From the NCBI GenBank assembly GCA_033964015.1, contig CM066925.1:6713998-6777997 (forward strand): a stretch of 64,000 nt of DNA. The letters run 5' to 3'. This DNA is from Scolanthus callimorphus (lineage: Eukaryota; Cnidaria; Anthozoa; Actiniaria; Edwardsiidae). The notes below the pieces were generated by a model. It worked only from the letters and a program-made list of their open reading frames with translations, did not search any database and was not told the DNA's origin. The number at the start of each line of letters is the position of its first letter. Position 1 is the stretch's first letter. The position numbers were made by a program, and so were the translations under genes. Of the stretch, positions 45,336 to 55,388 are shown in pieces.

Positions 45336-47573
45336 ATGGATATCCTCAGAGAAGAGCTCCAGAACTCGCTTAAATGTCCCATGTGTTTCGAAATCCCATC
45401 AGAGCTGAAACTACTGGAGTGTTTTCATGCTTTGTGCGAGAACTGCTTGACACACAACGCCAGACCCGACGAAAGCGAAACTCAGTTGTGCTGTCCATTG
45501 TGCAAGACCAGCACCGTGCTTCCCACAACCGGCGATGTTACGTCTCTACCCACAAGCGAAGTACACTTGAATATGAAACAAGTTTTAAATCTCACAGGAG
45601 AGACAGGTTCCGGTCGTCCAGCTTGTTCTTCTTGCAAGAAAGAAGGCAAAGAAACCCCTTCAAATCATTATTGTTGTGACTGCCCTCGCTATCTCTGTCA
45701 GGATTGCTTCAAAGGACATCAGATGTTTTGTGAAGGGCACAAAGTGCTCCATCTGCGAGAGCTTACCGACCAAGATATGGCCTTCATATTTTTAAGGCCG
45801 TCATTCTGCAGCCACAACAGGCATACACATGAAATCTTAAAGTATTTTTGCAGCAATTGCCGAAATTGTTTGTGTGAAAAATGCCTAAAGGAACACCAAA
45901 CAGGACATGATATTTTGGACTTGGAAAATACAGCCGCAGGTCAACAAGATATTTTGCGTGAAAAACTTGGACTTCTCGATACCAAAGCTGCAGCAGAGCA
46001 CGAGAAATTGAACACCATAAGGGATAAGATATCTGAGATAAAAAGGAAAGCAGAGGAAATTAAATCTCAGGTAATTAAAGCCGCTAAGGAACTCGCTCAC
46101 TTTATTGAAGAAAATAAAGGAAACTTGCTCAGACAGATTGACGAAGAGGTCAGAAATGCGCTCAGTCGAGACGAAGAAGAGCAACGCTTATTGGATCAAA
46201 TTCAAGCAGCAAGAGATCACATAACAAAACTGACTAAATATGCTACTTCCTGTCACGTGGTGCAATCCAAGATTTCCGTTGAAGAACGACTTGAAAGGAT
46301 GCTAGAAATGCAGGTAGAGCTCAGTGATCTGGAACGTCATATGGAATTTATTCCTAACAATGATCTCTATAAAATACAAGAGTTCGGGCTCGGATATATT
46401 CGTGCAGTAAGACCAGTAGATGCGACTAAATGTTTTGTTAAAATTGAATCCGACGTCGAAGCATTGCAAGCTTTGAATAAAATCTGTCTCAGTGTCCATT
46501 TTAGAGATTCCTCTGGAGAAAGTGTTGGGAAATTTCCAGGGACCAATAATGTTGAAGTCCGCATTGATCCGAGAACGGAAATTAAAGATTTGAAAGTATC
46601 AGAAAACCAAGAAGATAAGTGTAATGTCCAGTTTACCCCCAAGACTTCAGGACATTTTACCATCAGTGTGATAGTGAATGGTCATCACGTGTCGAACAGC
46701 CCGATGGGTTTCGATGTAAAACCACAGGAACTGAAGGTTATAATTGGGTTGTTTGCCATGACAGGAATGGCCAAACCGATGACGCAGCCATATGGCATTG
46801 CAGTAAATAAATCAAACACGAAGATCGCTATTACAGATCGGTTATCCAGCTGTGTGCAGATCTTTAATATAGAGGGTGCACTGATCAGGACAATTCGTGA
46901 CACGGTTCAGCCACGACTGAGTGCTCCTGATGGGGTCTCGTTTCTGAATGAAGAAGATATTGTTGTTTCTGATTCAAATAACCATAGAATTGTCATTTTT
47001 AAGACAAGTACTGGCAAAGTTCTGAAATGTTTTGGTGGAAAAGGTGATAGTCCTGGAGCGTTTGATTACCCAACTGGGGTTCATGTTGATGAGAGTGGAC
47101 GTATCATGGTGTGTGACTGGAATAACAGGCGTGTACAGGTTTTCACAGGAAGAGGGGAACACCTGTTTGAGATTAACCGGCAATTACTGCAGCATGGGGT
47201 TTTTTGCTCGCCATTCAGTGTAACATCTCATGAGGATCTTGTACTGGTGTCTGACTGTAACCAGCATGTCGTGCATGTGCTACAACTACATGGGAGCTCA
47301 TCATCAGTGACAAGGCACAGTACAATAGGAGAACCAGGTCGTGCTGATGGTCAGCTGAGTTACCCTTGTGGTCTAGCGGTCGACAGAGATGGTAACCTCT
47401 TGGTTTGTGATGAAGCAAATCACCGCATTCAAAAGTTCACGCTGGATGGCACTGGTAAGCTGGTTGGTAAATCATCCGGTATCACTGGCAACCCCAGGTA
47501 TTTAGCGATATTAGCAGATGGTCGTATTCTAGTTACGTGCTCGGATAGTAATCAAGTACTGATTGTTAGGTGA
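45336..47573 (+). CDS. TRIM-NHL E3 ubiquitin ligase (TRIM2/3/71-like), intact copy A
   Basis: A single-exon 745-residue protein with the full TRIM-NHL order. The C3HC4 RING spans residues 14-56 (C14, C17, C29, H31, C34, C37, C53, C56), the part expected to recruit a ubiquitin E2. B-box 1 is about 97-138 and B-box 2 about 158-195 with their Cys/His ligands present. A charged coiled coil (about 200-325) should mediate dimerisation. A filamin-type Ig domain (about 365-465) precedes six NHL repeats forming a beta-propeller, whose x-P-x-G turns have their leading residue at 484, 530, 578, 625, 676 and 719. In related proteins (Brat, TRIM71) the propeller binds RNA or protein partners. The start is the first ATG, 13 codons before the first RING cysteine and identical in position in copy B. 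No intron is needed, so it may descend from a retrocopy or an intronless family expansion. No clear AATAAA follows. Its target is unknown. Confidence 0.96.
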   Translation: MDILREELQNSLKCPMCFEIPSELKLLECFHALCENCLTHNARPDESETQLCCPLCKTSTVLPTTGDVTSLPTSEVHLNMKQVLNLTGETGSGRPACSSCKKEGKETPSNHYCCDCPRYLCQDCFKGHQMFCEGHKVLHLRELTDQDMAFIFLRPSFCSHNRHTHEILKYFCSNCRNCLCEKCLKEHQTGHDILDLENTAAGQQDILREKLGLLDTKAAAEHEKLNTIRDKISEIKRKAEEIKSQVIKAAKELAHFIEENKGNLLRQIDEEVRNALSRDEEEQRLLDQIQAARDHITKLTKYATSCHVVQSKISVEERLERMLEMQVELSDLERHMEFIPNNDLYKIQEFGLGYIRAVRPVDATKCFVKIESDVEALQALNKICLSVHFRDSSGESVGKFPGTNNVEVRIDPRTEIKDLKVSENQEDKCNVQFTPKTSGHFTISVIVNGHHVSNSPMGFDVKPQELKVIIGLFAMTGMAKPMTQPYGIAVNKSNTKIAITDRLSSCVQIFNIEGALIRTIRDTVQPRLSAPDGVSFLNEEDIVVSDSNNHRIVIFKTSTGKVLKCFGGKGDSPGAFDYPTGVHVDESGRIMVCDWNNRRVQVFTGRGEHLFEINRQLLQHGVFCSPFSVTSHEDLVLVSDCNQHVVHVLQLHGSSSSVTRHSTIGEPGRADGQLSYPCGLAVDRDGNLLVCDEANHRIQKFTLDGTGKLVGKSSGITGNPRYLAILADGRILVTCSDSNQVLIVR

Positions 47574-48010
47574 AAATACTCTAGTATGTGTACGTTTACT
47601 GCACTTTATATTCCTGAGTCACTGTTACTCCAGAGCTCGTACCCAGAGGCTCTGATAACAGCAACTGTAAACGTGATATTGTACGATAATGTAAATAAGA
47701 TAATCTCTTGGACGATTAGTGAGCTATTAGGCCTGGTGCACACTTGTGACATAACGACAAAAGAAAATATCAAGCGATCAAAATTTAGCGGTTTGAAAAT
47801 GTGAAGTCCACAAAAAATAACATAACATTGCTTTGGTGAAGTAATCTAATGATTTTTGTTCAATTATTTTCCCATGCTTTTTTCGTTGCAACATAACGTC
47901 CATATGTCGTTATGTCGCTAGTGTGCACCGGGCTTTAGTGTTGAACTCATGTTGACTCTTACGTCATAAGTGATTGACTGTTGTATATTAGAATAAGAGG
48001 TATTATGTTA
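47574..48010 (+). repeat. 3' flank with palindromic element (GGTGCACACT family)
   Basis: 47729-47937 has inverted ends GGCCTGGTGCACACTTGTGA / TCGCTAGTGTGCACCGGGCT. Its right half plus ~70 bp is repeated at 48590-48770. Copy B has the same element at 57773-57975. Between the stop codon and this element is plain 3' flank with one CCAGAGCTCGTACCCAGAGG motif. Confidence 0.75.
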
Positions 48011-48590
48011 GGGACCGGTCATTATTTATCGCCTGGTGGTGGTGGTGGGGGGGGGGGGGCAGAGGATTTTAGGGGGGATCACTTCATTGTGGGACGAGCG
48101 AAAGGGGGGGATCTCTCAAAGCCTGAAGCCCTGAAAGGGGGGACCTTCTCTAAACTTCTCTAACATTTGCATTTTTGTAGTCTCACTTTACTCAATACAT
48201 AATAACAATTTCGCGTATAAATAATATCATGTAATATAGTCTTTGGCAACTCGCGCAAGTAAGACACTACCTTCGCACCGTTCACAAGAACAAGTGTATC
48301 TTGGTGAGTAACAAACTGTACCAAAAATGCCCTTCAGTGATAGGCCTGGCGGGCAGTCACTATGTTCGAAAGAAGAGTAAGCGTCAGTTCGACGTTACAG
48401 GCATAGAAATTCGTCATTTGGGCCGCGCTTCACGCAAATGAATAAAATAATTTCGTCATTATCGGCACGCAATTGCGCGCATGAATAATAAAACCTACTG
48501 GATTTGTTTACTATACACAAACAAAACGGAATGTTCATCTACACTTTTTTTCTCTGAGGCTTGATGAAATGCGTTTATCAAAATTCGTGC
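48011..48590 (+). repeat. GGGACCGGTC family element, left end and interior
   Basis: TTA|GGGACCGGTCATTATTTATC, a G-rich run, then the family interior (GGACGAGCGAAAGG, AGGCCTGGCGGGCAGTCACT, CCGCGCTTCACGC). The right end is replaced by the 48590-48770 repeat of the upstream flank, indicating a rearrangement after insertion. Confidence 0.75.
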
Positions 48591-48933
48591 TTTAGTGAAG
48601 TAATCTAATGATTTTTTTTCAATTATTTTCCCCATGCTTTTTTCGTTGCAACATAACGTCCATATGCCGTTATGTCGCTAGTGTGCACCGGGCTTTAGTG
48701 TTGAACTCATGTTGACTCTTACGTCATAAGTGATTGACTGTTGTATATTAGAATAAGGGGTGTTATGTTACGGACAGTTCAGACGGATAATCAAGGGAAG
48801 CGGAGTACCTTACAATCGTGTATAAAGTCTAATTCAAATCAGCAATAAAAAGGGGACAAATCCATGGTATAGTCTAAAACACTTCTGCGACAATATCTGA
48901 CATACAAAACCGTTAAGAGAAATTATTATACAT

Positions 48934-49045
48934 TGTACTCCCTATCTCGATTCTGATTGGCTTAGAGCGCGTGCTTTACTTTGGGAATCACTCACTTTGA
49001 GGGTCTTCAAGAATCAACATGCCGATTCTTGATTCTACGTCGCAA
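48934..49045. repeat. Single arm of the 59.08-kb palindrome
   Basis: Matches the right arm of the palindrome at 59083-59320 (TTATTATACATTGTACTCCC ... GAGGGTCTTCAAGAATCAAC); the left arm is missing here. Confidence 0.75.
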
Positions 49046-49080
49046 GCATCATGGGCAGGGCGAGTAGATTCGATTTTCTT

Positions 49081-49948
49081 AGGGACGGACCATTTGATAC
49101 TTGATGGGGAGGGTGGCTGATTCCCCCCAAAAATAACGCGCAAGCAAAGCTGGTGGCGTAAAAAAAACGAGCAAGCTCATTCCAAAACTCTCGTGATTAC
49201 TGTTTTTCTAGGGAACCTTTTTATAAATAGTGTTTTTTTGCTGGGCTCGCGCGAATAGCAATAAATAACTTTACTAATTACTTTCAACTCATACGTCCAA
49301 AATTGCAGCAGCTTCGCGCGCACAAAAAGCGGATGCTGTGGTGGTGGTGTAGTATTTACAAACTAAAACTGTTTTTCCAGTGACTCAATTTCTTCAGCGT
49401 GATTTTCGTCTCCCAGAAATAAGAATTTCATTCACCTCGTAGTTTGAATTTCAAAAAATCGCGGCGCGCTTCGCGCGCATCGAGAAACATAAAGCAAACT
49501 ACTCAGTTGGTCAGCCCTTGTTCGTAAATTCGTGGACCCTCGTGATCCCGCCACTGCCTGAGGCATCTTGAATAGCCAACGGCCTTTGTTGGAGATCTAG
49601 CTTCCAGGGCAGATTTTTAACAAATTCCAAACACAAGGCCGCTGTACTGATACACTAAAGAGCACTTAAATAAGAAGTAGAATCCTGAATCCGAACATCT
49701 TCATAGTAGTGAAAATCCGAAACCGGTGACCAAAAACCCGACCTGATCTGGATCCCATAAGCATATCCTATAAGAGTACCAGTTTTGACGGCAAAATAGT
49801 TTAAGTGATATCTCAAACAAAACAAAAAACATCGAGCACAGTCACGTTCTAAGGAAAAAAATTCGAGCAGCAAAACTGGACGCGAAAAAAATATCGAGCG
49901 AAAAAAACTTACACTCCCCTCATCAAATATCAATTAATGGTCCGTCCT
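49081..49948. repeat. 868-bp TIR element, GGGACGGACC family, copy A
   Basis: TTA|GGGACGGACCATTTGATACT at the left; CAATTAATGGTCCGTCC with TT(A) at the right. The interior carries repeats of GCGCGCTTCGCGCGCA-type palindromes and AAAAAATCGAGCAAGC-like runs. No transposase. The paralogous copy is 59369-60199. Confidence 0.85.
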
Positions 49949-50765
49949 TTATGTGCCAACTTTTGCGGCAAAAGCAAAAGATGGCTTCTCGCTTGGCATC
50001 ATCAAACGAGGAAAAAAAGTGCTCAATTACAAAGAAAACAAAGTTTCGAAAAACGTGAAGAAGACAGCAAGAGAGATTCTCTTGAATTTCCACCCTAAAA
50101 ATGCCTTGTCAGAAAATATTTCCACCCTTAAAATACTCCTCGGTCTTAAAATACGTTCTTCACCGCACCATTTTAAGTAAAAAAAAAACTGCATATCTTA
50201 TATGCATATCGACCGTCATGCAGCGCGACCGTGGTAAACAAACCGAAATATGCAAGGCGTTCCTCGCTTTGCCCTGTTAGTGTTGCGCGAAAACTTAAAT
50301 AAGTTTGCGCGCAGAGACCCCGCTCTGGCTCCTTGACCATTCTTTGTACATAGCCAACTTGGTTTGTCTCCCGGCCAGTTGGGATTCTTAAATGTGCTGC
50401 ATATGTGTGATACTCGAAGATACTAGCTGTAATTGCTGTATATCAGCTGTTACAAGCTACTCTAAAATTCGAGTTAAAACAAAGTAATTATTAATTATTA
50501 TTAACGTTCATGAATGGTAGTATGTCGTGCCAGAAAATGACGAACTTCAAACGATCACAAAGTAAAATGCTCCCGAAGTATTTTCGTATCATACGAAAAT
50601 CAATAATAATACCACTGCCATTTTAATAAAAACAACCCTTAAAAATACCGGGTTTTCGTTTAAAGAACCCCTAAAAATAGGACGGTCATACCTATCATCC
50701 GAATTAGAGGGAGTAACCCCGCCCCCCTTCCATACGCATACGCCCATGCCAGAGATTTCGGCCCT

Positions 50766-51433
50766 GACAGTCGCTATCCTGGTGTTGAATTGCTCAGTAG
50801 CTAGATACCTATGAGTGAATTAACGCCCGGCCACCAGACCATATAAGGACGCCCCTTGTACCGTTAGTGAACAATCAACTAATTAAAATAATGCATCACC
50901 AACATATTTATAGGCCTGAAGAGTGTGTTAGAGATAAATCCATGTGGGACACGTTGTTGGTTGTCTTTTTAACTAGTAGTAGCTTATTTAACGATAATGC
51001 AGAAATATTTTTCACAGTTGCTGTTTAGCATGTTTATTAGCTCATATTCCAATAGTAGGCATTACATTGACACGGGAATGAGTTTATTTTTGAGTTGTCT
51101 GTTTGCGCATGCGCACATACGTCATCTTGTACCTCCATCACAGCGTGAGAAAGTCAGCATGACCAAGAGGCTCTGGGAGCGAGATTGGACCCTTCGGTTT
51201 TCTGGCCCAAAGCAGCATTTACTTTTTCCTTTAATGTCGTTCTCCATTTGTCCGAAACACTCCTCTATCCACGGACGACGCCTTACGTAGATCGATAGAG
51301 AGGTGGGCAAGTAGAGGTCTAAATAGTGAAACTAAACAAAGGCAACAGTCTCTATGCAAAGCCTCCGTAGTCTAATGGATATGACGTCGGCCTCCTAAGC
51401 CGAAGGTTGCGGGTTCGAATCCCGTCGGAGGTG
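50766..51433 (+). repeat. tRNA-leader segment of copy A
   Basis: Starts GACAGTCGCTATCCTGGTGT and is colinear with 1-1117 and 62388-63025. Short ORFs in it (for example the one containing HLVPPSQREKV) are only shared because the DNA is duplicated; they show no coding pattern. Confidence 0.9.
51361..51433 (+). tRNA. tRNA-Arg (anticodon CCT), copy A
   Basis: 73 nt, identical to the copy at 1045: intact acceptor, D, anticodon (loop CTCCTAA) and T arms. The terminator is weaker than in copy 1: TTTT at 51445-51448, then G and six more T. Same leader as the other copies. Confidence 0.97.
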
Positions 51434-51507
51434 CGATTTAACGATTTTGTTTTTTTATTCGAACGGTTTCAAACGGGAATTCAAAATCATGGTCGTTATC
51501 GAAGCTG

Positions 51508-51600
51508 ATAATAATAATTATAATAATACGTTTTTTATATAGCGCTATGCCTATAGCTCATAACGCTTTACAGTTAAGGAACTGTAGGACTGAATTGCAA
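51508..51600. repeat. Insertion shared by copies A and B (ATAGCGCTATGC)
   Basis: An (AAT)n-like run followed by TTTTTTATATAGCGCTATGC and GCTCATAACGCTTTACAG, also at 63100-63200 in copy B but absent from the equivalent place in copy 1 (about 1172). It dates the A/B split after the split from copy 1. Confidence 0.7.
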
Positions 51601-51956
51601 GCTGACAGCGGTCGTTCAAATAGAGCTTTTTACAGTTTTAAATATTATTTTTGTGTCATCTTTTGATTCGTAACCTCTCGTCCCCAGGGATCTTGTTGAT
51701 AATTTTCAAAATTTTAAAGGCTTATCATTGTTTAGAGGGTAATTTTGTCCTCAAAATATTTTGCGACGCGGATACCCCGTGAAAAAGGCTAAGCCAAGTT
51801 TGCCAGAGCTGCCATCTTGAAACTTACCCACAAGACATTGGGACAAGGTTATTGGCTCGTCGGGTTCCGCTGCACAGACAACCGAAGGCTCTGGGGAAGA
51901 GAAGGATCTAGGAACAAAAGCTCGAGCTTTTGCTAGGAAACAATACCAACGTGCTT

Positions 51957-52735
51957 TGCATATTTACCAATTAGACACGAGAATGAATGTGCGTTTTCTT
52001 AGCTTTGGGTCTTAACCAGGTCCAGTACCGTGTACTTCATGTTGTGGTGTTCCCTCTCTATTTGGTCCCTCCGGAAATCCTCGATCACCTTTGTAGCCCC
52101 TCCGCGTCCGGGGCACCTCCATCCTTAGCACATTCTCGAACCCAGAGCTCCCCAGCTCGTAACCTCGCGGGGAAGGCTCTGGTGACAGCCACTGACGCAT
52201 GCGCGAGATTTAATACAGAGCCGCTGACTCTCTCCAAGTTCCAATACATTAACAGTAATTTTTAGAAGAGAGCCTTGACTTGAGGTTATTGTTTGTGGGC
52301 ATTGGAGCGTAATTCGAACATGGCCTATTGAACAATTCTCACACAGCCATGAATTAGTCAATGAGAGAGGTCCAAAAATGACAAAAAGCGGAAAACATAT
52401 CAAGAAAATTTCGCCATATTTCAACTGATTTGGAAGGCGTGTAAGTGTATTTCTCATATATATAATATATAGGGAATTGTAGCAGGGAAATTCACCAGAA
52501 CGAGCAGATGTTCGAGAAACATGGTTCTCTTGGTCGCCATTTTGTTTTTCCTACGCCTGAGACAATACCACAGGCAACCCGCGTGGATTTGTAAAAAACT
52601 ACAGGACTTTCTTGATATGACCACCGCTAGAAATACAACGAACGTAGTTACCGCCAAGTGAGAAGGATAGTCACAGGCAACAAGGAGGAGGTGAGCATCA
52701 GATGGCGCCATTCACTGATAAAATAGCTGGGATGG
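51957..52735 (-). pseudogene. Broken SLC22-type exon pair (exon 4 and end of exon 3)
   Basis: 51963-52131 matches exon 4 at 1807-1985 but has small indels that break the frame and is cut at 52131 by a CCCAGAGCTC-family element (52133-52240). 52350-52651 matches the intron next to exon 3. 52652-52735 matches the last ~84 bp of exon 3 before a G-run replaces the rest. The remaining exons 1-2 are absent. This is a decayed piece of a second transporter copy that came with the duplication; it also preserves the short ancestral intron 3. Confidence 0.88.
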
Positions 52736-52765
52736 GGGGGACAGGACGTACTCCCCCCCCCCCCC

Positions 52766-53043
52766 CTTCCCTACAGGATTTGTTTACTATACACACAAAA
52801 AATGGAATCTGAGGCTGGATGAAATTTTTATCAAATGTTTATCAAAGTTCGGGCGCGCTTCACGCGCAAAGGAAAATGCGACCCCCTCTATCTGTAAATT
52901 GTCTTCTGCTAGGTCAAATAGGGGTCGGGGTATCCCGAAAACGTTTAACTGCTCTGAGGGGGGATCACATTAATCATTGTACTTATAGAGGGAGGATCAC
53001 TGCGTTTTGACCTTGTATTAGGGAACTGTCATTATTTACCGAG
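52766..53043 (+). repeat. GGGACCGGTC family, right-half fragment and a related end
   Basis: Contains the interior landmarks GGATTTGTTTACTATACA, GCGCGCTTCACGCGCAAA, AAAACGTTTAACTGCTCTGA and GGATCACATTAATC. At 53019 TTAGGGAACTGTCATTATTTACCG begins, a related but distinct left end. Confidence 0.6.
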
Positions 53044-53239
53044 GGAGGAGGGCCATGTTTTTGTCGAACAGTGCTCGAAAAATAAATTGACCCTCCCTTA
53101 AAAGTACCTTTAAAAAATGTGACTCTCCCCTAAATAGACCTGAAAAACATGTGACCCTCCCCTCTATCTTTTTTTAGTAAGAAGTCATTTTACCGCCTGG
53201 ATCGTGACTTCGATCTAAGAACCCAAGAACATAAACTTC

Positions 53240-53395
53240 ATTACTATTATTATAACTTTGGAGAGCATTGAGTGCAAAAAGCGGGAATTATGTCACCATC
53301 ATAACGCCGACTTACGCGCGCGGGCTCTTATATATTAGAGCTCGCCAACATGATAGTACGCCACAATGCTCGCCAAAGTTATAATAATGTAGTTT
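53240..53395. repeat. Palindromic element
   Basis: TATTATTATAACTTTGGAGA at the left is matched by CGCCAAAGTTATAATAATGT at the right, with GAGCATTG/CAATGCTC continuing the arms. Confidence 0.7.
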
Positions 53396-53399
53396 TGAA

Positions 53400-54850
53400 C
53401 CGCTACTTAGGCAAAACTTAGTCTCCTTTCTGTTCGGCGAAATAAACATCAACGGATGAATTTTGAGCATTGCGCGCCTGAACACGTTTCAAGAGGCTGA
53501 TACTGCACAGAGGACATGCGTGTTCTAACACAGACGTGAGCAAAGCATTGTAAATGCGCGATCTTTGGCTATATAGATAGAGAGAACAGGCTTTCCAAGC
53601 TGTGCACGTTTTTCCAGAACTGATCACGTACAGTAGGCTACTGACATCATCTTCGCGCGTATCATTCTCAATGTCTTCGCCATCAGAATCTTCTCTTTCC
53701 TGGTTTCCTTTGTATCACTGTCACTATCCTCATAGCCTGCATCACTGTCTGCATCGTTCTCACTTTTATCACTCTATTATATGCTTGTAACGTCGAACTC
53801 ACGATGACCTAATATGTCAGTTCTTTGGAAAAAGTGACTGGCCGCCAGGCTTTTTTGTGGGGACAACCTTTTAAAATGGCAACCTTTGCGCGCGTTAAAA
53901 CTGTATTAGAGGTATTCCTTATGCGCGAGAAGCGCGCCTAAATTTTTTAATGCACATGATATAGAAGTTGCTGTACTCCTTAGAACCATTCTTGTGGTCC
54001 CCCCTTCCAGGGCATCGGGTTGCGAGAGATTCCCCCTTCCACTCACACAAAAAATCCTCAGCCCTCCCTATCCCAGGCGATAAATAATGACTGAAAAAAT
54101 ACATTTCACTGTATCGCTTACGTACATCTCTCTTACTGACCCTTACTGATATAAATGGCCTACAAATTCAAACATCTAGTCAATCTAGGGCTATTTATCC
54201 GTAGTTGCGAGAATCCAAAGTCGAATTTTTTTTTTGCTAGATCCGTGATCCGGTACGTTTTAAGAATCCGAAAATCCGCTCGATTTTTTCTTAAAATCCG
54301 TATAATCCGTCTGTGATCAGTCGACCGTGAAACAATGAAAATTATTCTTTTGTTGCACGGTTGACTGATACGACAGATAAGACTATATGGAAACTAGGCT
54401 TTAAGCATGCCTCTGTGGCACGGCAGGTTATTCTGTGCTAAGTACAATTGGAGCTCGAATTTTGAATATTTCGGAGCTCGAAAGCTCAGACTTTCAATTT
54501 ACAGAAAACTCTACTCAAGTCGCAAAACTCAAAAATTTAAAAAAACAGAAATTAAACAAGGGGCTCACGGAGGCTCGGCACATGTTAGACCTCTTCTCAT
54601 AAGTTATAAGTGTACGAGGGGCAGAGAGTTGTGTATGAAGTCGTCGTCCATGAATTCCAGTTGCCAGATAACAACAATTTAATATCTGCCTGTTACCCCG
54701 TTAAAAACAGAGATAATCTGACACAAGGGAGAAGTACCTCCTGACTTGCTGTATGAACTGTAGAAACGTGTAGAAATGGCACCAGTACTGTAGTAAAAAT
54801 AAACTTTACATCAAAAAGCTGTCTCAGTTTGTTACGACGAATGCCTCCGC
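53400..54850. other. Inter-copy region, fragments only
   Basis: 53780-54091 holds a minus-strand, diverged piece of the GGGACCGGTC family ending GGCGATAAATAATGACT. The rest has no repeat or gene I can name. A 26-C tract (54850-54875) and GATAATGACCGGTCCC|TAA close another member at 54899. Confidence 0.5.
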
Positions 54851-55388
54851 CCCCCCCCCCCCCCCCCCCCCCCCCGGCGATAGATAATGACCGGTCCCTA
54901 ATCTCCCTAATCTCTCTTTCTTACCCGTTTTTTAGCAGCACCATCAAAAGATAAAATAATTTGGACACACATTTGGAACTAAAAGATACCAATCTCCCTA
55001 AACTTTTGTTGCAGATCAAGGTTACCCCTAAAAGAGACCAAAACCCGTAATTATAACCACTAAAAGATACGACGATCATCCATGTACAATTTATTTCAGC
55101 ATCCCCGACCCAACAATATGGGAGGTCCCCCCCCCCCCCCCCCCCCTCCCCGGGATTATAACACCCGTCAGGGCCATAAAGCACGACTGGCCGTTTTTAA
55201 TACATTACCTATAACATTTATGAGGTCTTGTGACGCGTACTGTTGAGACGGTGCTATTAATAAATATGCAAATTTACGAAAAGAAATGAGATACGGGTCA
55301 CACGACGGATCGAGACTATCGACACAGACACAACCAGAACTCCTTCCGCGATAGATTCTAATATACTCGTATTTCTCAATATTCAAAA

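Larger units (their letters stand above)
45110..52735 (+). repeat. Segmental duplication unit, copy A
   Basis: Matches copy B (55150-63200) in order: TRIM-NHL gene, palindromic element, GGGACCGGTC element, GGGACGGACC element, unique linker, tRNA leader, tRNA-Arg. The last part, from 50766, also matches copy 1 at the left edge of the window, including the SLC22 exons. Flanking non-coding identity to copy B is roughly 85-92% by eye. Copy A has an extra ~220 bp at about 50285-50500. Confidence 0.9.

Noticed and set aside
45885..46663. Antisense ORFs inside the TRIM-NHL genes
   Set aside because: Shadow frames of a well-supported gene on the plus strand.
51122..51310. Shared short ORF upstream of the tRNA in several copies
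   Set aside because: Shared only because the DNA is duplicated; frames differ between copies and nothing suggests coding.
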